Positions 26,220 through 34,150 of a stretch of 64,000 bases of DNA are shown here, one piece after another. Within the stretch, counting starts at the first letter, position 1. Every line of letters begins with the position of its first letter. The stretch spans positions 1,549,141 to 1,613,140 of the forward strand of contig OX638324.1 in NCBI GenBank assembly GCA_951812825.1. Direction: 5' to 3'. Position numbers and translations under genes: made by a program. The DNA is from an uncultured Dehalococcoidia bacterium. GTDB taxonomy: Bacteria > Chloroflexota > Dehalococcoidia > Lucifugimonadales > GCA-2712585. The notes beneath the pieces were generated by a model. The model saw only the letters and a list, made by a program, of their open reading frames with translations. It was not told the origin of the DNA and searched no databases.

Positions 26220-27360
26220 ATAGACCCGCAGGCGAAATGGTCAGCAGGCGCATGGCCCGTTCCGCAGCCGAAGCCAGCATCTCGGAGGTCCTGGCCACGC
26301 TAACACGCATGGACAAGGGTCTATCGACAATGCACATGGCGGCGCTGATGCCGTGGTCGTAGACCGCCTCGAAGCCCCTGCCAAGGCTGCCGGCAAGAGC
26401 GATGACGGGTATGCCCAGGGGCGCGGCGCGTCGGGCAACTCCCACCGGAGCCTTGTTATAGACGGTGGAGGCATCCAACCGGCCCTCGCCGGTGATGACC
26501 AGGTCTGCGCCCCTCAGGCGGGCGTCGAAGTCCAGAACTTCGCAGACAATGTCGATGCCGGACTGCACCTCGCCTCCGCAGAAGGCCATGAGTCCGGCGC
26601 CAAGGCCACCGGCTGCGCCCGCTCCGGGACGGTCGGCCACGTCTATTCCCAGGGACTTCCTGATGAGGTCGGCGTAGCGTTGCAGGGCTTTGTCGAGGGA
26701 TCGCACCGTTCGGGCGCCGGCGCCCTTCTGAGGGCCATAGACGGCAGAGGCGCCTTCGGGGCCGCACAGGGGATTCTCCACGTCGGAGGCGGCGATGATT
26801 TCCGTACGCTTCAGGGCGGGATGCAGACCCTCAACGTCGATGGTTGCCAGGCGTGAAAGAGCGGTCCCACCCGGGGGAAGGGAGCGCCCCTTGGCGTCGT
26901 AGAATCTTGCGCCCAGGGCCCACGCCATACCCACGCCGCCGTCGTTGGTGGCGCTGCCTCCCATGCCGACTATGATGCGGCGGTATCCCCTGTCGAGGGC
27001 GCGCTTGATCAGCTGGCCGGTGCCGTAGGTAGTCGTGTGGCGTGGGTTGCGGTCCTTGTAAGCCAGCAGGGCCAGCCCCGACGCCTGGGCCATCTCTATG
27101 ACGGCGGTCTTCCCGTCGCCCATGACGCCCCATCGGGCCCTGACGGGCTGCCGCAGGGGGCCGGAGACCTGGCTGGAGAATGTCTGGCCTGAGGTGGCCT
27201 CAACCAGGGCGTCCAGGGTGCCGTCGCCTCCGTCGGCCACGGGCACCAGGTCGGTCTCCGCCTCGGGAAAGACGCGAAGCACCCCCTCCTGAATAGCCCG
27301 TGCGGCCTCCGGGCCGGAGACGCTCCCCTTGAAGGACTGTGGCGCAATTACTACTCGCAT
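26218..27360 (-). CDS. Glycerate 2-kinase (GarK/GlxK type)
   Basis: A 380-residue type I glycerate kinase that phosphorylates D-glycerate to 2-phosphoglycerate, linking photorespiratory or serine-type carbon to glycolysis (enolase is at 47 kb). Diagnostic motifs are MRVVIAPQSFKGSVS at the start, PVADGGDGTLDAL, YGTGQLIKRALDRG with GMGGSATNDGGVGMAWALGA, and GAGAAGGLGAGLMAF, plus GEGRLDASTVYNKAPVGVA. All are in the expected order and length is typical. Divergent from the M20 gene, with a -10 very close to its ATG. Confidence 0.93.
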   Translation of the reverse strand: MRVVIAPQSFKGSVSGPEAARAIQEGVLRVFPEAETDLVPVADGGDGTLDALVEATSGQTFSSQVSGPLRQPVRARWGVMGDGKTAVIEMAQASGLALLAYKDRNPRHTTTYGTGQLIKRALDRGYRRIIVGMGGSATNDGGVGMAWALGARFYDAKGRSLPPGGTALSRLATIDVEGLHPALKRTEIIAASDVENPLCGPEGASAVYGPQKGAGARTVRSLDKALQRYADLIRKSLGIDVADRPGAGAAGGLGAGLMAFCGGEVQSGIDIVCEVLDFDARLRGADLVITGEGRLDASTVYNKAPVGVARRAAPLGIPVIALAGSLGRGFEAVYDHGISAAMCIVDRPLSMRVSVARTSEMLASAAERAMRLLTISPAGL

Positions 27361-27368
27361 GACGCCAA

Positions 27369-27414
27369 ATTATACAACGCGGCTGTTTATCGAAGCCCTG
27401 CCCTTTGCTAGAAT
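27369..27414. promoter_or_regulatory. Divergent promoters: glycerate kinase (-) and M20 peptidase (+)
   Basis: On the minus strand TATAAT (27374-27369) ends eight bases before the glycerate kinase ATG, so that mRNA may be leaderless. On the plus strand TGCTAGAAT (27406-27414) is an extended -10 about 48 bases before the M20 ATG. Neither has a good -35. Confidence 0.4.
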
Positions 27415-27461
27415 CCAATCATTCGCGGCGGAATTTCAGGCGGCATAAAGGGAGGAGCGGC

Positions 27462-28805
27462 ATGACTTCAAGACAAGACATCAAGGCTCGAGTACGGCGG
27501 GCCATCGACGAAAAGGCGGACGAGATAGTCAGAGCGGCCAAGACCATCCTCGAAAACCCGGAGGCGGGCTTTCGAGAGGTGAAGACCGCAAAGCTGGTGG
27601 CGGACGTCTTCAGCGAGTGGGGCATCGACCACCAAACGGGGTTGGCCCTTACCGGCGTCAAGGGCATGGTGGATAGCGGCAACACAGGGCCGACCGTTGG
27701 AGTAATCGGCGAGCTCGACTCCCTGATTGTTTCGGAGCACCCCCACGCCGACTCGGAAACGGCTGCGGCCCACGCCTGCGGCCACCACGCCCAGATAGGC
27801 ATGATGCTGGGCGTGGCCGGCGGGCTACTGTCCTCCGGCGTGATGGCCCAACTGGGAGGCAGGGTGGCCCTCTTCGCCGTCCCTGCTGAGGAGTACATCG
27901 AAATCGAGTACCGGGACGAGCTTCGTCGGGACGGCAAGCTGGAGTTCCTTGGCGGGAAGCCGGAGCTTATCCGGTTGGGAGAGATGGACGACGTGGACAT
28001 GGCGCTGATGTGCCACACCACCAGCATCGCGTCGGAGAAGCAGCTGTGCATCAGCGGCACCAACAACGGGACGCTGGCCAAGAAGATCCGGTTCCTCGGC
28101 AGGGCGTCCCACGCCGGTGGCGCGCCCCACCTGGGCGTGAACGCGCTGAACGCCGCCTCCCTCGCGCTCATGGCTATCCACGCCAGCCGCGAGACCTTCC
28201 TGGACGGGGACACCATCCGGGTGCATCCCATCATCACCAAGGGCGGCGAGGCGGTGAGCGCCGTCCCAGCCGACGTCCGCATGGAGACCTTCGTCCGCGG
28301 CGCTACAGTCGACGCCATCATCGACGCCAACCGCAAGGTGGACCGGGCTCTGAGGGCGGGTGCGATGGCAGTCGGTGGGCAGGTGGAGATTACCACCATC
28401 CCCGGTTATCTGCCCCTGGCCCAGGACGGCATGATGAACGAGATGTACCGGGCCAACGCGGTGTCCCTGGTGGGGGAGGCAAGTATGGGCGTCAGGAGTC
28501 ACGGCACAGGGTCCACGGATATGGGGGACGTGAGCCAGCTGATGCCCGCCATTCATCCCTACGTGGGCGGCGCCACGGGCTTGGGTCACGGGAATAACTA
28601 CGTGGTGCAGGACTACGGCCTGGCGGTGGTAACCGCGGCCAAGGCTCTGGCGGATACCGTCGTCGACCTGCTGGCGGACGGCGCGGAAGGGGCCGGGCAG
28701 GTGCTGGCCAACCACAAGCCCGCCATGACCAAAGACGAGTACCTTAAGCTGATGCGCGGCTTGGCCAAAGAGGAGCTCTACACCGCTCCCGACGGTGACG
28801 TTTAG
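27462..28805 (+). CDS. M20-family amidohydrolase/peptidase
   Basis: A 447-residue metal-dependent hydrolase of the M20D group (aminoacylase, AbgB-type). The ATG at 27462 has a GGGAGGAG ribosome site; an open extension to 27405 is rejected. Motifs are the ENPEAGFREVKTA segment typical of N-acyl amidohydrolases, GELDSLIVSEHPHAD, AHACGHHAQIGMMLG (metal site HACGHH), the glutamate pair in VPAEEY, GRASHAGGAPHLGVNA (dimerisation domain) and GHGNNYVVQD (final ligand region). AbgB-like enzymes cleave p-aminobenzoyl-glutamate or indole/acyl amino acids; the substrate here is not known. Confidence 0.87.
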   Translation: MTSRQDIKARVRRAIDEKADEIVRAAKTILENPEAGFREVKTAKLVADVFSEWGIDHQTGLALTGVKGMVDSGNTGPTVGVIGELDSLIVSEHPHADSETAAAHACGHHAQIGMMLGVAGGLLSSGVMAQLGGRVALFAVPAEEYIEIEYRDELRRDGKLEFLGGKPELIRLGEMDDVDMALMCHTTSIASEKQLCISGTNNGTLAKKIRFLGRASHAGGAPHLGVNALNAASLALMAIHASRETFLDGDTIRVHPIITKGGEAVSAVPADVRMETFVRGATVDAIIDANRKVDRALRAGAMAVGGQVEITTIPGYLPLAQDGMMNEMYRANAVSLVGEASMGVRSHGTGSTDMGDVSQLMPAIHPYVGGATGLGHGNNYVVQDYGLAVVTAAKALADTVVDLLADGAEGAGQVLANHKPAMTKDEYLKLMRGLAKEELYTAPDGDV

Positions 28806-28830
28806 CTCTCTACTGCCTGGTGTGAACGCA

Positions 28831-28968
28831 ATGAGGCTTGGGGTAATGTCCGCCATGAAGCGTAGAGAACCGCCGCGATGCGACCTGTGCGGCGCGGCGA
28901 TGGACGACGTTCAGTGCAAGCTGCGATGCCGCAACTGCGGCTACACCCGCGACTGCTCGGACCCGTAG
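28831..28968 (+). CDS. Small zinc-ribbon protein, 45 residues
   Basis: A short frame from ATG 28831 to TAG 28966 encodes MRLGVMSAMKRREPPRCDLC and onward, with two CxxC knuckles (CDLC; CRNC) and the ending CGYTRDCSDP. The CKLxC...CGYxxDCSDP pattern recurs in small zinc-ribbon proteins of several phyla, which argues that this is a real gene despite its length. Internal ATGs at 28846 or 28855 are possible starts. It lies 25 bases after the M20 gene and may be cotranscribed. A role in nucleic-acid or protein binding is likely for the fold, but nothing specific is known. Confidence 0.7.
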   Translation: MRLGVMSAMKRREPPRCDLCGAAMDDVQCKLRCRNCGYTRDCSDP

Positions 28969-28969
28969 G

Positions 28970-29434
28970 CTAAATGGCGCGGTCTGACCTGTCCCTGGCA
29001 GTTGCGTAAGTCGGGCCGGGTTCGGCGACGGCGTCCACGTGCAAACGCTTTCCAATAGCTCTCAGGGCAGCGTCCATCATGTCCATACGTGATCGGTGTT
29101 GAACGTCCAACACCCTGTCCACCTGCGGCAAGTGCCAACCCAGTCGACGCGCCAACTCCGCCTTGCCGATGCCATTCTGTCGCATCCCCCGATAGAGCAT
29201 CACCTTCACTGAGGTTAGGGTCGGCAGGATTGCGCGAGTCTCTCCCCCGGACGGCGCGGGGATGTCCCTACGGTCGTGAATGCGGGCGGCTATAGCCTCT
29301 TCCAGGGCGTCAACGGCGCGGGCAATGGCCTCTTCGCGATCATCACCGAAGGTGGTCAACTCCGGGAAATCCGGCGAGGTCGCCATGACGGATCCGTCGT
29401 CATCTTCCAGCGTTATGGGATAGACAAGCATCAA
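28970..29434 (-). CDS. hicB: HicB-family antitoxin
   Basis: A 154-residue antitoxin. The N-terminal half is the partial RNase-H-like HicB fold (YPITLEDDDGSVMATSPDFP, then ELTTFGDDREEAIARAVDALEE), and the C-terminal part is a helix-turn-helix (QNGIGKAELARRLGWHLPQ with a recognition helix near VDRVLDV). HicB neutralises HicA and represses its own operon. The gene starts inside the hicA stop with a four-base overlap, in the usual toxin-first order. Its stop is one base from the convergent zinc-ribbon gene. Confidence 0.9.
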   Translation of the reverse strand: MMLVYPITLEDDDGSVMATSPDFPELTTFGDDREEAIARAVDALEEAIAARIHDRRDIPAPSGGETRAILPTLTSVKVMLYRGMRQNGIGKAELARRLGWHLPQVDRVLDVQHRSRMDMMDAALRAIGKRLHVDAVAEPGPTYATARDRSDRAI

Positions 29435-29619
29435 TTCAACCCCAAGTCTTTCTTGATTTTCGCTACGAGCCCACGCCCCAGCTCTCTGCCCCTACCATGC
29501 ATGGGTAGCTGGCTGGTGCGGCTGCCCCGCCTGACGGTCAGATGCCCGCTGCCGCCCTTGTGCGCATGGAAGGTGCATCCCCGTTTTCGCAGCCAGCGGC
29601 GAAGCTCTCTTGCATTCAT
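29431..29619 (-). CDS. hicA: HicA-family mRNA interferase toxin
   Basis: A 62-residue protein with the dsRBD-like HicA fold: LRRWLRKRGCTFHAHKGGSG, the catalytic histidine in GSGHLTVRR, then QLPMHGRGRELGRGLVAKI. HicA cleaves mRNA independently of ribosomes. The ATG at 29619 is followed by the hicB start overlapping the stop. A perfect -35 and dyad lie 10-50 bases upstream. Confidence 0.92.
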   Translation of the reverse strand: MNARELRRWLRKRGCTFHAHKGGSGHLTVRRGSRTSQLPMHGRGRELGRGLVAKIKKDLGLN

Positions 29620-29627
29620 TCGTTTAT

Positions 29628-29670
29628 AGAGTACACAACACTTGTATTGATGTCAACACAAGTGTTGTGT
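29628..29670 (-). promoter_or_regulatory. hicAB promoter with a 13-bp perfect dyad operator
   Basis: On the minus strand TTGACA (29656-29651) and TACTCT (29633-29628) are 17 bases apart, giving a near-consensus promoter 9 bases before the hicA ATG. The sequence ACACAACACTTGT at 29633-29645 and its exact complement at 29658-29670 flank the -35 with a 12-base gap. Binding of a HicA-HicB complex to both arms would cover the promoter, which fits autorepression. Confidence 0.75.
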
Positions 29671-29715
29671 TGGCTTCGTCCGTCATGTAAATGAAGTGAG
29701 TTGAACTGACTGCGG

Positions 29716-31131
29716 TCAGGAAAACGGCCACCAGGCCGGGAAATCCCGCAGCGCCAGGTGCCGGAACAGCCACGGGTGCGCCTCCACCGCCGGCTTCAGC
29801 GCCGCCTCCGACACCTGCTGTATGGTGAAGTGGGCCTGACGCTGGATCCGAAGCTTGAACAGGTGGAAGCACTCGCGGGCGTTCAGCTTCACCAGCGCCC
29901 GACGCCTGTGCGCGTGGGTGACCACGTAGGGAGCCACTTCAGGCATGGACTGTTGCAGCCGCAGGAACGCTGCTTCCGACGCTTCCACCGCCTCGTTGAA
30001 GCGGCCCGCCAGCCCCGCCTCCCCGATGAGCGGCGGCATTACAGCCCCGTGGGCAACCGTCAACGGCTGGGGGAAATAACTCTGCATCCGGTGCCGCTTG
30101 TACTCCCGGTAGGCCCCATAGTCCATGATAAGCTCGAAGACGTAGTCCACAAGCTCAAACTCGCGCGGCAGCGGGTCATGAGGCCCCAGATTCTCGAGGC
30201 TGCGAGCGATGATCTCATGCCGCTGTTCGGATGAAAGCCCACGCGTGTGCTCAACCACAGAATCATGCGGACCGTCGGCGAAGCGGTAGGCCAGCGCCGC
30301 CGCCAGCGTCACGTCCGCCTCCCGGTCGAAGGACACCAGCCGCGCGTTTATTTCCCCTTCTGAGGAAGGTGCTTCCTGCGTCGATGATAGCTCCTCCTGC
30401 CACTCCCTCGTGCCCGCGAGATACGGGTTGAAATCGGCGTACTTGACCAGCGTCGGCGTTATCTCCCTGCCCTTCTCCTTCAACTCCTGGCCCAACTCCC
30501 GCTCCTCGGCAGTGGGCGACGACAGCAGCTTGGATACGGCGTGCTCCATGCTGCGGGCGTTCATGGTCACGCCCACGTTGGTAAGCGTCGCCGCCGGCAG
30601 GATGAAGCGGCAGCTATCGATGGCCACACGCCGGATGCGCAGGTTGAAGGCTCCGACACGCTCCTTCTCTCGCCTCGGTTGCGCCTCCCGCAGATGCGCC
30701 CGAAGGCCTTCCAGCAACTCCTCATAGGCCGTGAATAGCCCTCGGCACGTCTCTACGTACACCGACCGCAGTTCCGGTTCCTCGTCTAGCTCCCGGGGCA
30801 CGTGAAAGTAGTCCGACGGCATTATCTGAAACCGCGAGGACTTCTCCGTGTACGAAGCCAGCCGGTTGTCCTCCAGCGTGTCGCAGGCCAGCCTGGACAC
30901 GTTCTCCACGGCCAGGTGCAGGACGGCGTGCTCCGCCACCGATGCGTGGCCGTAACCGAGCACCCACCGCTCGTGGAACCCGGCGGCCCGCTCCTCGCTC
31001 ACCTGCTGCGCGATTTCGTCGAAGGGTTCGGGCCGCCGGGAAGTCATGGCGAACACCACCGCCAACTGTTCCTCCGACAGGTCTCGGGGACTCAGGGGGT
31101 AGACGCGGCGCGGATGGTCGGGAGGGTTCAT
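29716..31131 (-). CDS. Tandem-domain FAD-dependent thymidylate synthase (ThyX)-like protein
   Basis: A 471-residue protein, about twice the length of a normal ThyX. The first half has WVLGYGHASVAEHAVLHLA and ENVSRLACDTLEDNRLASYT with the ExS..R dUMP-binding pattern SSRFQ near residue 100. The second half has SVVEHTRGL and YREYKRHRMQSYFPQPL, the RHR region of ThyX, then NARECFHLFKLRIQRQAH. Neither half has the complete RHRxxSxNxxSxRY motif, so activity may need both. ThyX makes dTMP from dUMP using methylene-folate and FAD. No thyA is seen in the window. The start has a purine run (CTTAGCATGACG) but no clear ribosome site. Confidence 0.85.
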   Translation of the reverse strand: MNPPDHPRRVYPLSPRDLSEEQLAVVFAMTSRRPEPFDEIAQQVSEERAAGFHERWVLGYGHASVAEHAVLHLAVENVSRLACDTLEDNRLASYTEKSSRFQIMPSDYFHVPRELDEEPELRSVYVETCRGLFTAYEELLEGLRAHLREAQPRREKERVGAFNLRIRRVAIDSCRFILPAATLTNVGVTMNARSMEHAVSKLLSSPTAEERELGQELKEKGREITPTLVKYADFNPYLAGTREWQEELSSTQEAPSSEGEINARLVSFDREADVTLAAALAYRFADGPHDSVVEHTRGLSSEQRHEIIARSLENLGPHDPLPREFELVDYVFELIMDYGAYREYKRHRMQSYFPQPLTVAHGAVMPPLIGEAGLAGRFNEAVEASEAAFLRLQQSMPEVAPYVVTHAHRRRALVKLNARECFHLFKLRIQRQAHFTIQQVSEAALKPAVEAHPWLFRHLALRDFPAWWPFS

Positions 31132-31504
31132 GGGGAATCTGTCGTCATGCTAAGGGACCGGAATGGGGAGGAGTGTCGCCTGTTGTAATGATATTAGATA
31201 TCGGGAAGGAGTAGGAAAACGAGTGACTCGTTTCAGAGAAGACAGGCGTGCGGAGGACTCGTTTTGGAAAACGAGTAACGAGGCATTTGATGAGTTGCAG
31301 GCGTGAAATTGGATGATTTTGGACTTATTACTGGTTTTTGCGAATTTTGGCGGGAAAGTGCGCTCAGGAATGAGAAAGAGTATCGACTTAGGCAGATGCA
31401 TTAGCCTCAGGCAATGGGAAATGGACGCGACTATCCTGTTCATGGGCAGATGGTAGCAGGGGAATGGGATATGCGGCAATGGGGGAAATGGCAATAGTAA
31501 GGGG
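31132..31504. other. 373-base gap between thyX and the E2 gene
   Basis: Beyond the paired palindromes at 31216-31276, this gap holds only AT-richer sequence with several CAATGGGRAATGG-like repeats near 31414-31495. A minus-strand frame of 114 codons (31150-31494) is rejected because its composition does not look coding. Confidence 0.5.
31216..31276. repeat. Two perfect palindromes built from the half-site AAAACGAGT
   Basis: AAACGAGT-G-ACTCGTTT at 31217-31233 and ACTCGTTTT-GG-AAAACGAGT at 31257-31276 use the same 9-base half-site in opposite arrangement, 23 bases apart. Such short-spaced perfect dyads suit a dimeric regulator rather than an RNA hairpin. They lie 85-145 bases upstream of thyX. 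GGAAAACGAG recurs at 34028-34037, about 110 bases upstream of lpd. Confidence 0.6.
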
Positions 31505-32485
31505 TCAGTCCTTCAGGGTGTTGGGGTGTTCCAGCAGACGCTTCACGTCGTGCAGGAACCGCGCCCCGCCGGCCCCGTCCACCACACGATGATCGATGGA
31601 TATCGTCGCCTTCATCATACGCGCAATAGTAATTTCGTGGTTCTTCACCACCGGCTTCTCCTTGACGGATCCGATGGCCAGAACCGCCGCGTTGGGGGGG
31701 TAGATAATCGCGGTGAACATGTCAACGTCGTACATCCCCATGTTGCTTATGGCGAAAGTACCTCCGGCGTACTCGCTGGGAGTAAGCGCGCCGCCGTGGG
31801 CCCGCTGTATCAGGTCCCGGCTCGCTTTGCTGATGTTCACCAGGTCCCGGTTCTGGCAGTCGGATATGACGGGAATTATCAGCCCTTCGTCCAGCGCGAC
31901 AGCGATGCCGATGTTCACGTGGGGGCTGCTGACGAGGCGGTTGTCCTGGTAGTGGGAGTTGAAGGCGGGGTGCTTTTCGATGGCCAGGGCGCAGGCCTTG
32001 ATTATCAGGTCGTTGAAGCTGACGCGGACCCCCTGGGGCAGCTCCCTGTTGAGTTCGCGCCGGAACTCGGTGGCGCGGGTCATGTCAATCTCTGTGGTCA
32101 CGTAGAAGTGGGGGGCCTCCCGCATGCTGCGGGACGTTCGGGCCGCGATGAGGCGGCGCATGGGGCTGAGGGCTATGGAGTGCTCGTCGTCTACGGCGGC
32201 TGATAAAGCCGCCCCGTCGGAAGGTTCATCCGGCGCCAATTCGTCCGCATAGATGACGCCCAGGGTCGCGCCCACGGAGGCCGACCTTCCGGCCGGGATG
32301 TGGATGCTTCGCAGGGCGCCGCTGACCGGCGATTCCAGGTCGACGATGGCCTTGTCCGTCTCGATCTCGACGACGACCTCGCCCCGGGTGATGGTGTCGC
32401 CCGCGGCCTTCAGCCATCGGACGACCATGCCCTCTTCCATCTCCTCGTCCAGTTGGGGCATTTGAAGATTTACGGCTGCGGGCAA
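31505..32485 (-). CDS. Dihydrolipoyllysine acyltransferase (E2) of a 2-oxoacid dehydrogenase complex
   Basis: A 326-residue E2. The lipoyl domain has the swinging-arm lysine in EIETDKAIVD near residue 45. The catalytic domain ends with the active site ISIDHRVVDGAGGARFL (HxxxDG). The TTG at 32485 is chosen because GGAGG lies six bases upstream; the ATG 24 bases later is the alternative. Between the two domains only about 35 residues are left, without a recognisable peripheral subunit-binding domain, so it is shorter than usual (400+). lpd is just upstream on the same strand. The E1 genes are not in the window, so the substrate (pyruvate, branched-chain or acetoin) is unknown. Confidence 0.88.
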   Translation of the reverse strand: MPAAVNLQMPQLDEEMEEGMVVRWLKAAGDTITRGEVVVEIETDKAIVDLESPVSGALRSIHIPAGRSASVGATLGVIYADELAPDEPSDGAALSAAVDDEHSIALSPMRRLIAARTSRSMREAPHFYVTTEIDMTRATEFRRELNRELPQGVRVSFNDLIIKACALAIEKHPAFNSHYQDNRLVSSPHVNIGIAVALDEGLIIPVISDCQNRDLVNISKASRDLIQRAHGGALTPSEYAGGTFAISNMGMYDVDMFTAIIYPPNAAVLAIGSVKEKPVVKNHEITIARMMKATISIDHRVVDGAGGARFLHDVKRLLEHPNTLKD

Positions 32486-32522
32486 ATTTTCCTCCAGGGT
32501 CGGGCAAGGCGTTGGTTATGCA

Positions 32523-33917
32523 TCAGGTGTGCAGCGAAGCTCCCGCAGCGTCCAGGGAAGCCTCCTTGAGCGCTTCCGAAAGGGTCGGATGGGCGTGGAC
32601 CATCCAGCCCAGCTCCGTGATGCCGCCCTCCAGCATTCGAGTCATGGAAACCTCCGCCAGCAGCTCCGTAGCGTCGGCGCCAATCATGTGGGCGCCCAGA
32701 ATCTCGCCGTAGGCGGCGTCGGCCACCAGCTTCACCATCCCCTCCGATTCGCCCATGGCGGCGGCCTTCCCGCTGGCCATGTAGGGGAATCGTCCCACCT
32801 TCACCTCGTAGCCCTCGGCCCGCGCCTGCTCCTCCGTCAGCCCCATGCTGGCCACCTGGGGGCTGCAATAGGTTGCCTTGGGCATGTCGAGGTAGTTGAG
32901 CGAAGGGGGATTGCGTCCGGCCAGCCGCTCCACCACGTAGACACCCTGGGCAGAAGCGGCGTGGGCCAGCAGCAGTTTGCCGTTCACGTCGCCGATGGCG
33001 TAGACGCCGGGGGCCGAAGTGGCGAGGTCGTCGTTCACGGGGATGAAGCCCCGGTCGGGCGTGACGCCGATGGCCTCCAGCCGGAGGTTTTCCACGTTGC
33101 CCTGAACGCCGACGGCCACAAGCACGCGGCCGCAGCGAATATCGACTTTCCCGTCGTTCGTCTCCACCCGCAGCACGCCGGAGTCCCCGTTCCGGTCGAA
33201 GGCGAAGGCCCTTGTGCCCGTCATGATGTTTATGCCCTTCCGCCTCAGGGACCGCTCCAGCAGTTGGCTTATCTCCGCGTCCTCGTTGGGCAGCAGGCGG
33301 GGCATCATCTCCACGATGGTGACGTTGACGCCGTAGGAGTTGTAGACGGACGCGAATTCGACGCCGATGGCCCCGCCGCCGAGGACCACGGCGTTGGAGG
33401 GCAGGTCCGCCTGCTCCAACGCCTGACGGCTGGTGATGACCACCTTTTCGTCGACGGGCAGGATGGGGATGGTGCGGGGCCTCGCGCCTGTAGCGATGAT
33501 GACGTTCTCGGCGGAGATGACGCTGTCGTCCGGCGAGACGTGGAGGGTGTGGGCGTCGACGAAGCGGGCCTCCCCCGCCACGTGCTCCACGCCGTTCTTG
33601 CGCAGCAGATGGGCGATGCCGCGCACCATCCGGTTGACGACGCGTCGGCTGCGGGAGATGGCCCTGGAGTAGTCGACGGTGAAGTTGTCGAAGGAGACGC
33701 CGAACTCCTGCGCCCGGTGGAACAGGCTGACGACCTCTGCGTTGCGCAGGATCGCCTTGGAGGGGATGCAGCCCCAGTTGAGGCAGACGCCGCCCAGCGC
33801 CTCCCGCTCGACTACGATGGTGGAGAGGCCAAGCTGCGCGGCGCGAATGGCGGCAACGTACCCGCCCGGCCCCGCGCCGATGATGGCCAACTGGTATTGC
33901 TTAGAAGGAACCGTCAA
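32523..33917 (-). CDS. lpd: Dihydrolipoyl dehydrogenase (E3)
   Basis: A 464-residue flavoenzyme that reoxidises the lipoyl arm. FAD site LAIIGAGPGGYVAAIRAA; redox disulfide in GGVCLNWGCIPSKA near residues 42-55; NAD site VVLGGGAIGVEFASVY; second FAD contact APGVYAIGDVNG; and the interface HAHPTLSEAL with the catalytic histidine. The TTG at 33917 has a GAGGAGG site upstream. It precedes the E2 gene by 37 bases, so the two form one leftward operon. Confidence 0.95.
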   Translation of the reverse strand: MTVPSKQYQLAIIGAGPGGYVAAIRAAQLGLSTIVVEREALGGVCLNWGCIPSKAILRNAEVVSLFHRAQEFGVSFDNFTVDYSRAISRSRRVVNRMVRGIAHLLRKNGVEHVAGEARFVDAHTLHVSPDDSVISAENVIIATGARPRTIPILPVDEKVVITSRQALEQADLPSNAVVLGGGAIGVEFASVYNSYGVNVTIVEMMPRLLPNEDAEISQLLERSLRRKGINIMTGTRAFAFDRNGDSGVLRVETNDGKVDIRCGRVLVAVGVQGNVENLRLEAIGVTPDRGFIPVNDDLATSAPGVYAIGDVNGKLLLAHAASAQGVYVVERLAGRNPPSLNYLDMPKATYCSPQVASMGLTEEQARAEGYEVKVGRFPYMASGKAAAMGESEGMVKLVADAAYGEILGAHMIGADATELLAEVSMTRMLEGGITELGWMVHAHPTLSEALKEASLDAAGASLHT

Positions 33918-34150
33918 CCCCTAACCTCCTCCCGAATTAACCCGACGACAAGAAAATCAAGTGCGCCTGATTATACCGAGGGAGGGGCTGGTGGGGGAAG
34001 AGGGGGGTTTCTAAATATTGAGGGCTAGGAAAACGAGCATTGTTGCCTTGGGAGTCGTAAGTCAAGAGTCAAGGGAATCGATATGCCTAACTGGCACATC
34101 TAGAATTTGGTAGACAGTCGTCGCTACGCGTCAAGGTGTCTGTTCCATTC

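Noticed and set aside
31150-31494. 114-codon open frame on the minus strand in the thyX-E2 gap
   Set aside because: No good ribosome site, odd composition (Pro/Ser/Ile-rich) and it runs through the two palindromes.
32529-34028. 499-codon open frame on the plus strand
   Set aside because: Antisense to lpd over its whole length; no recognisable motif.
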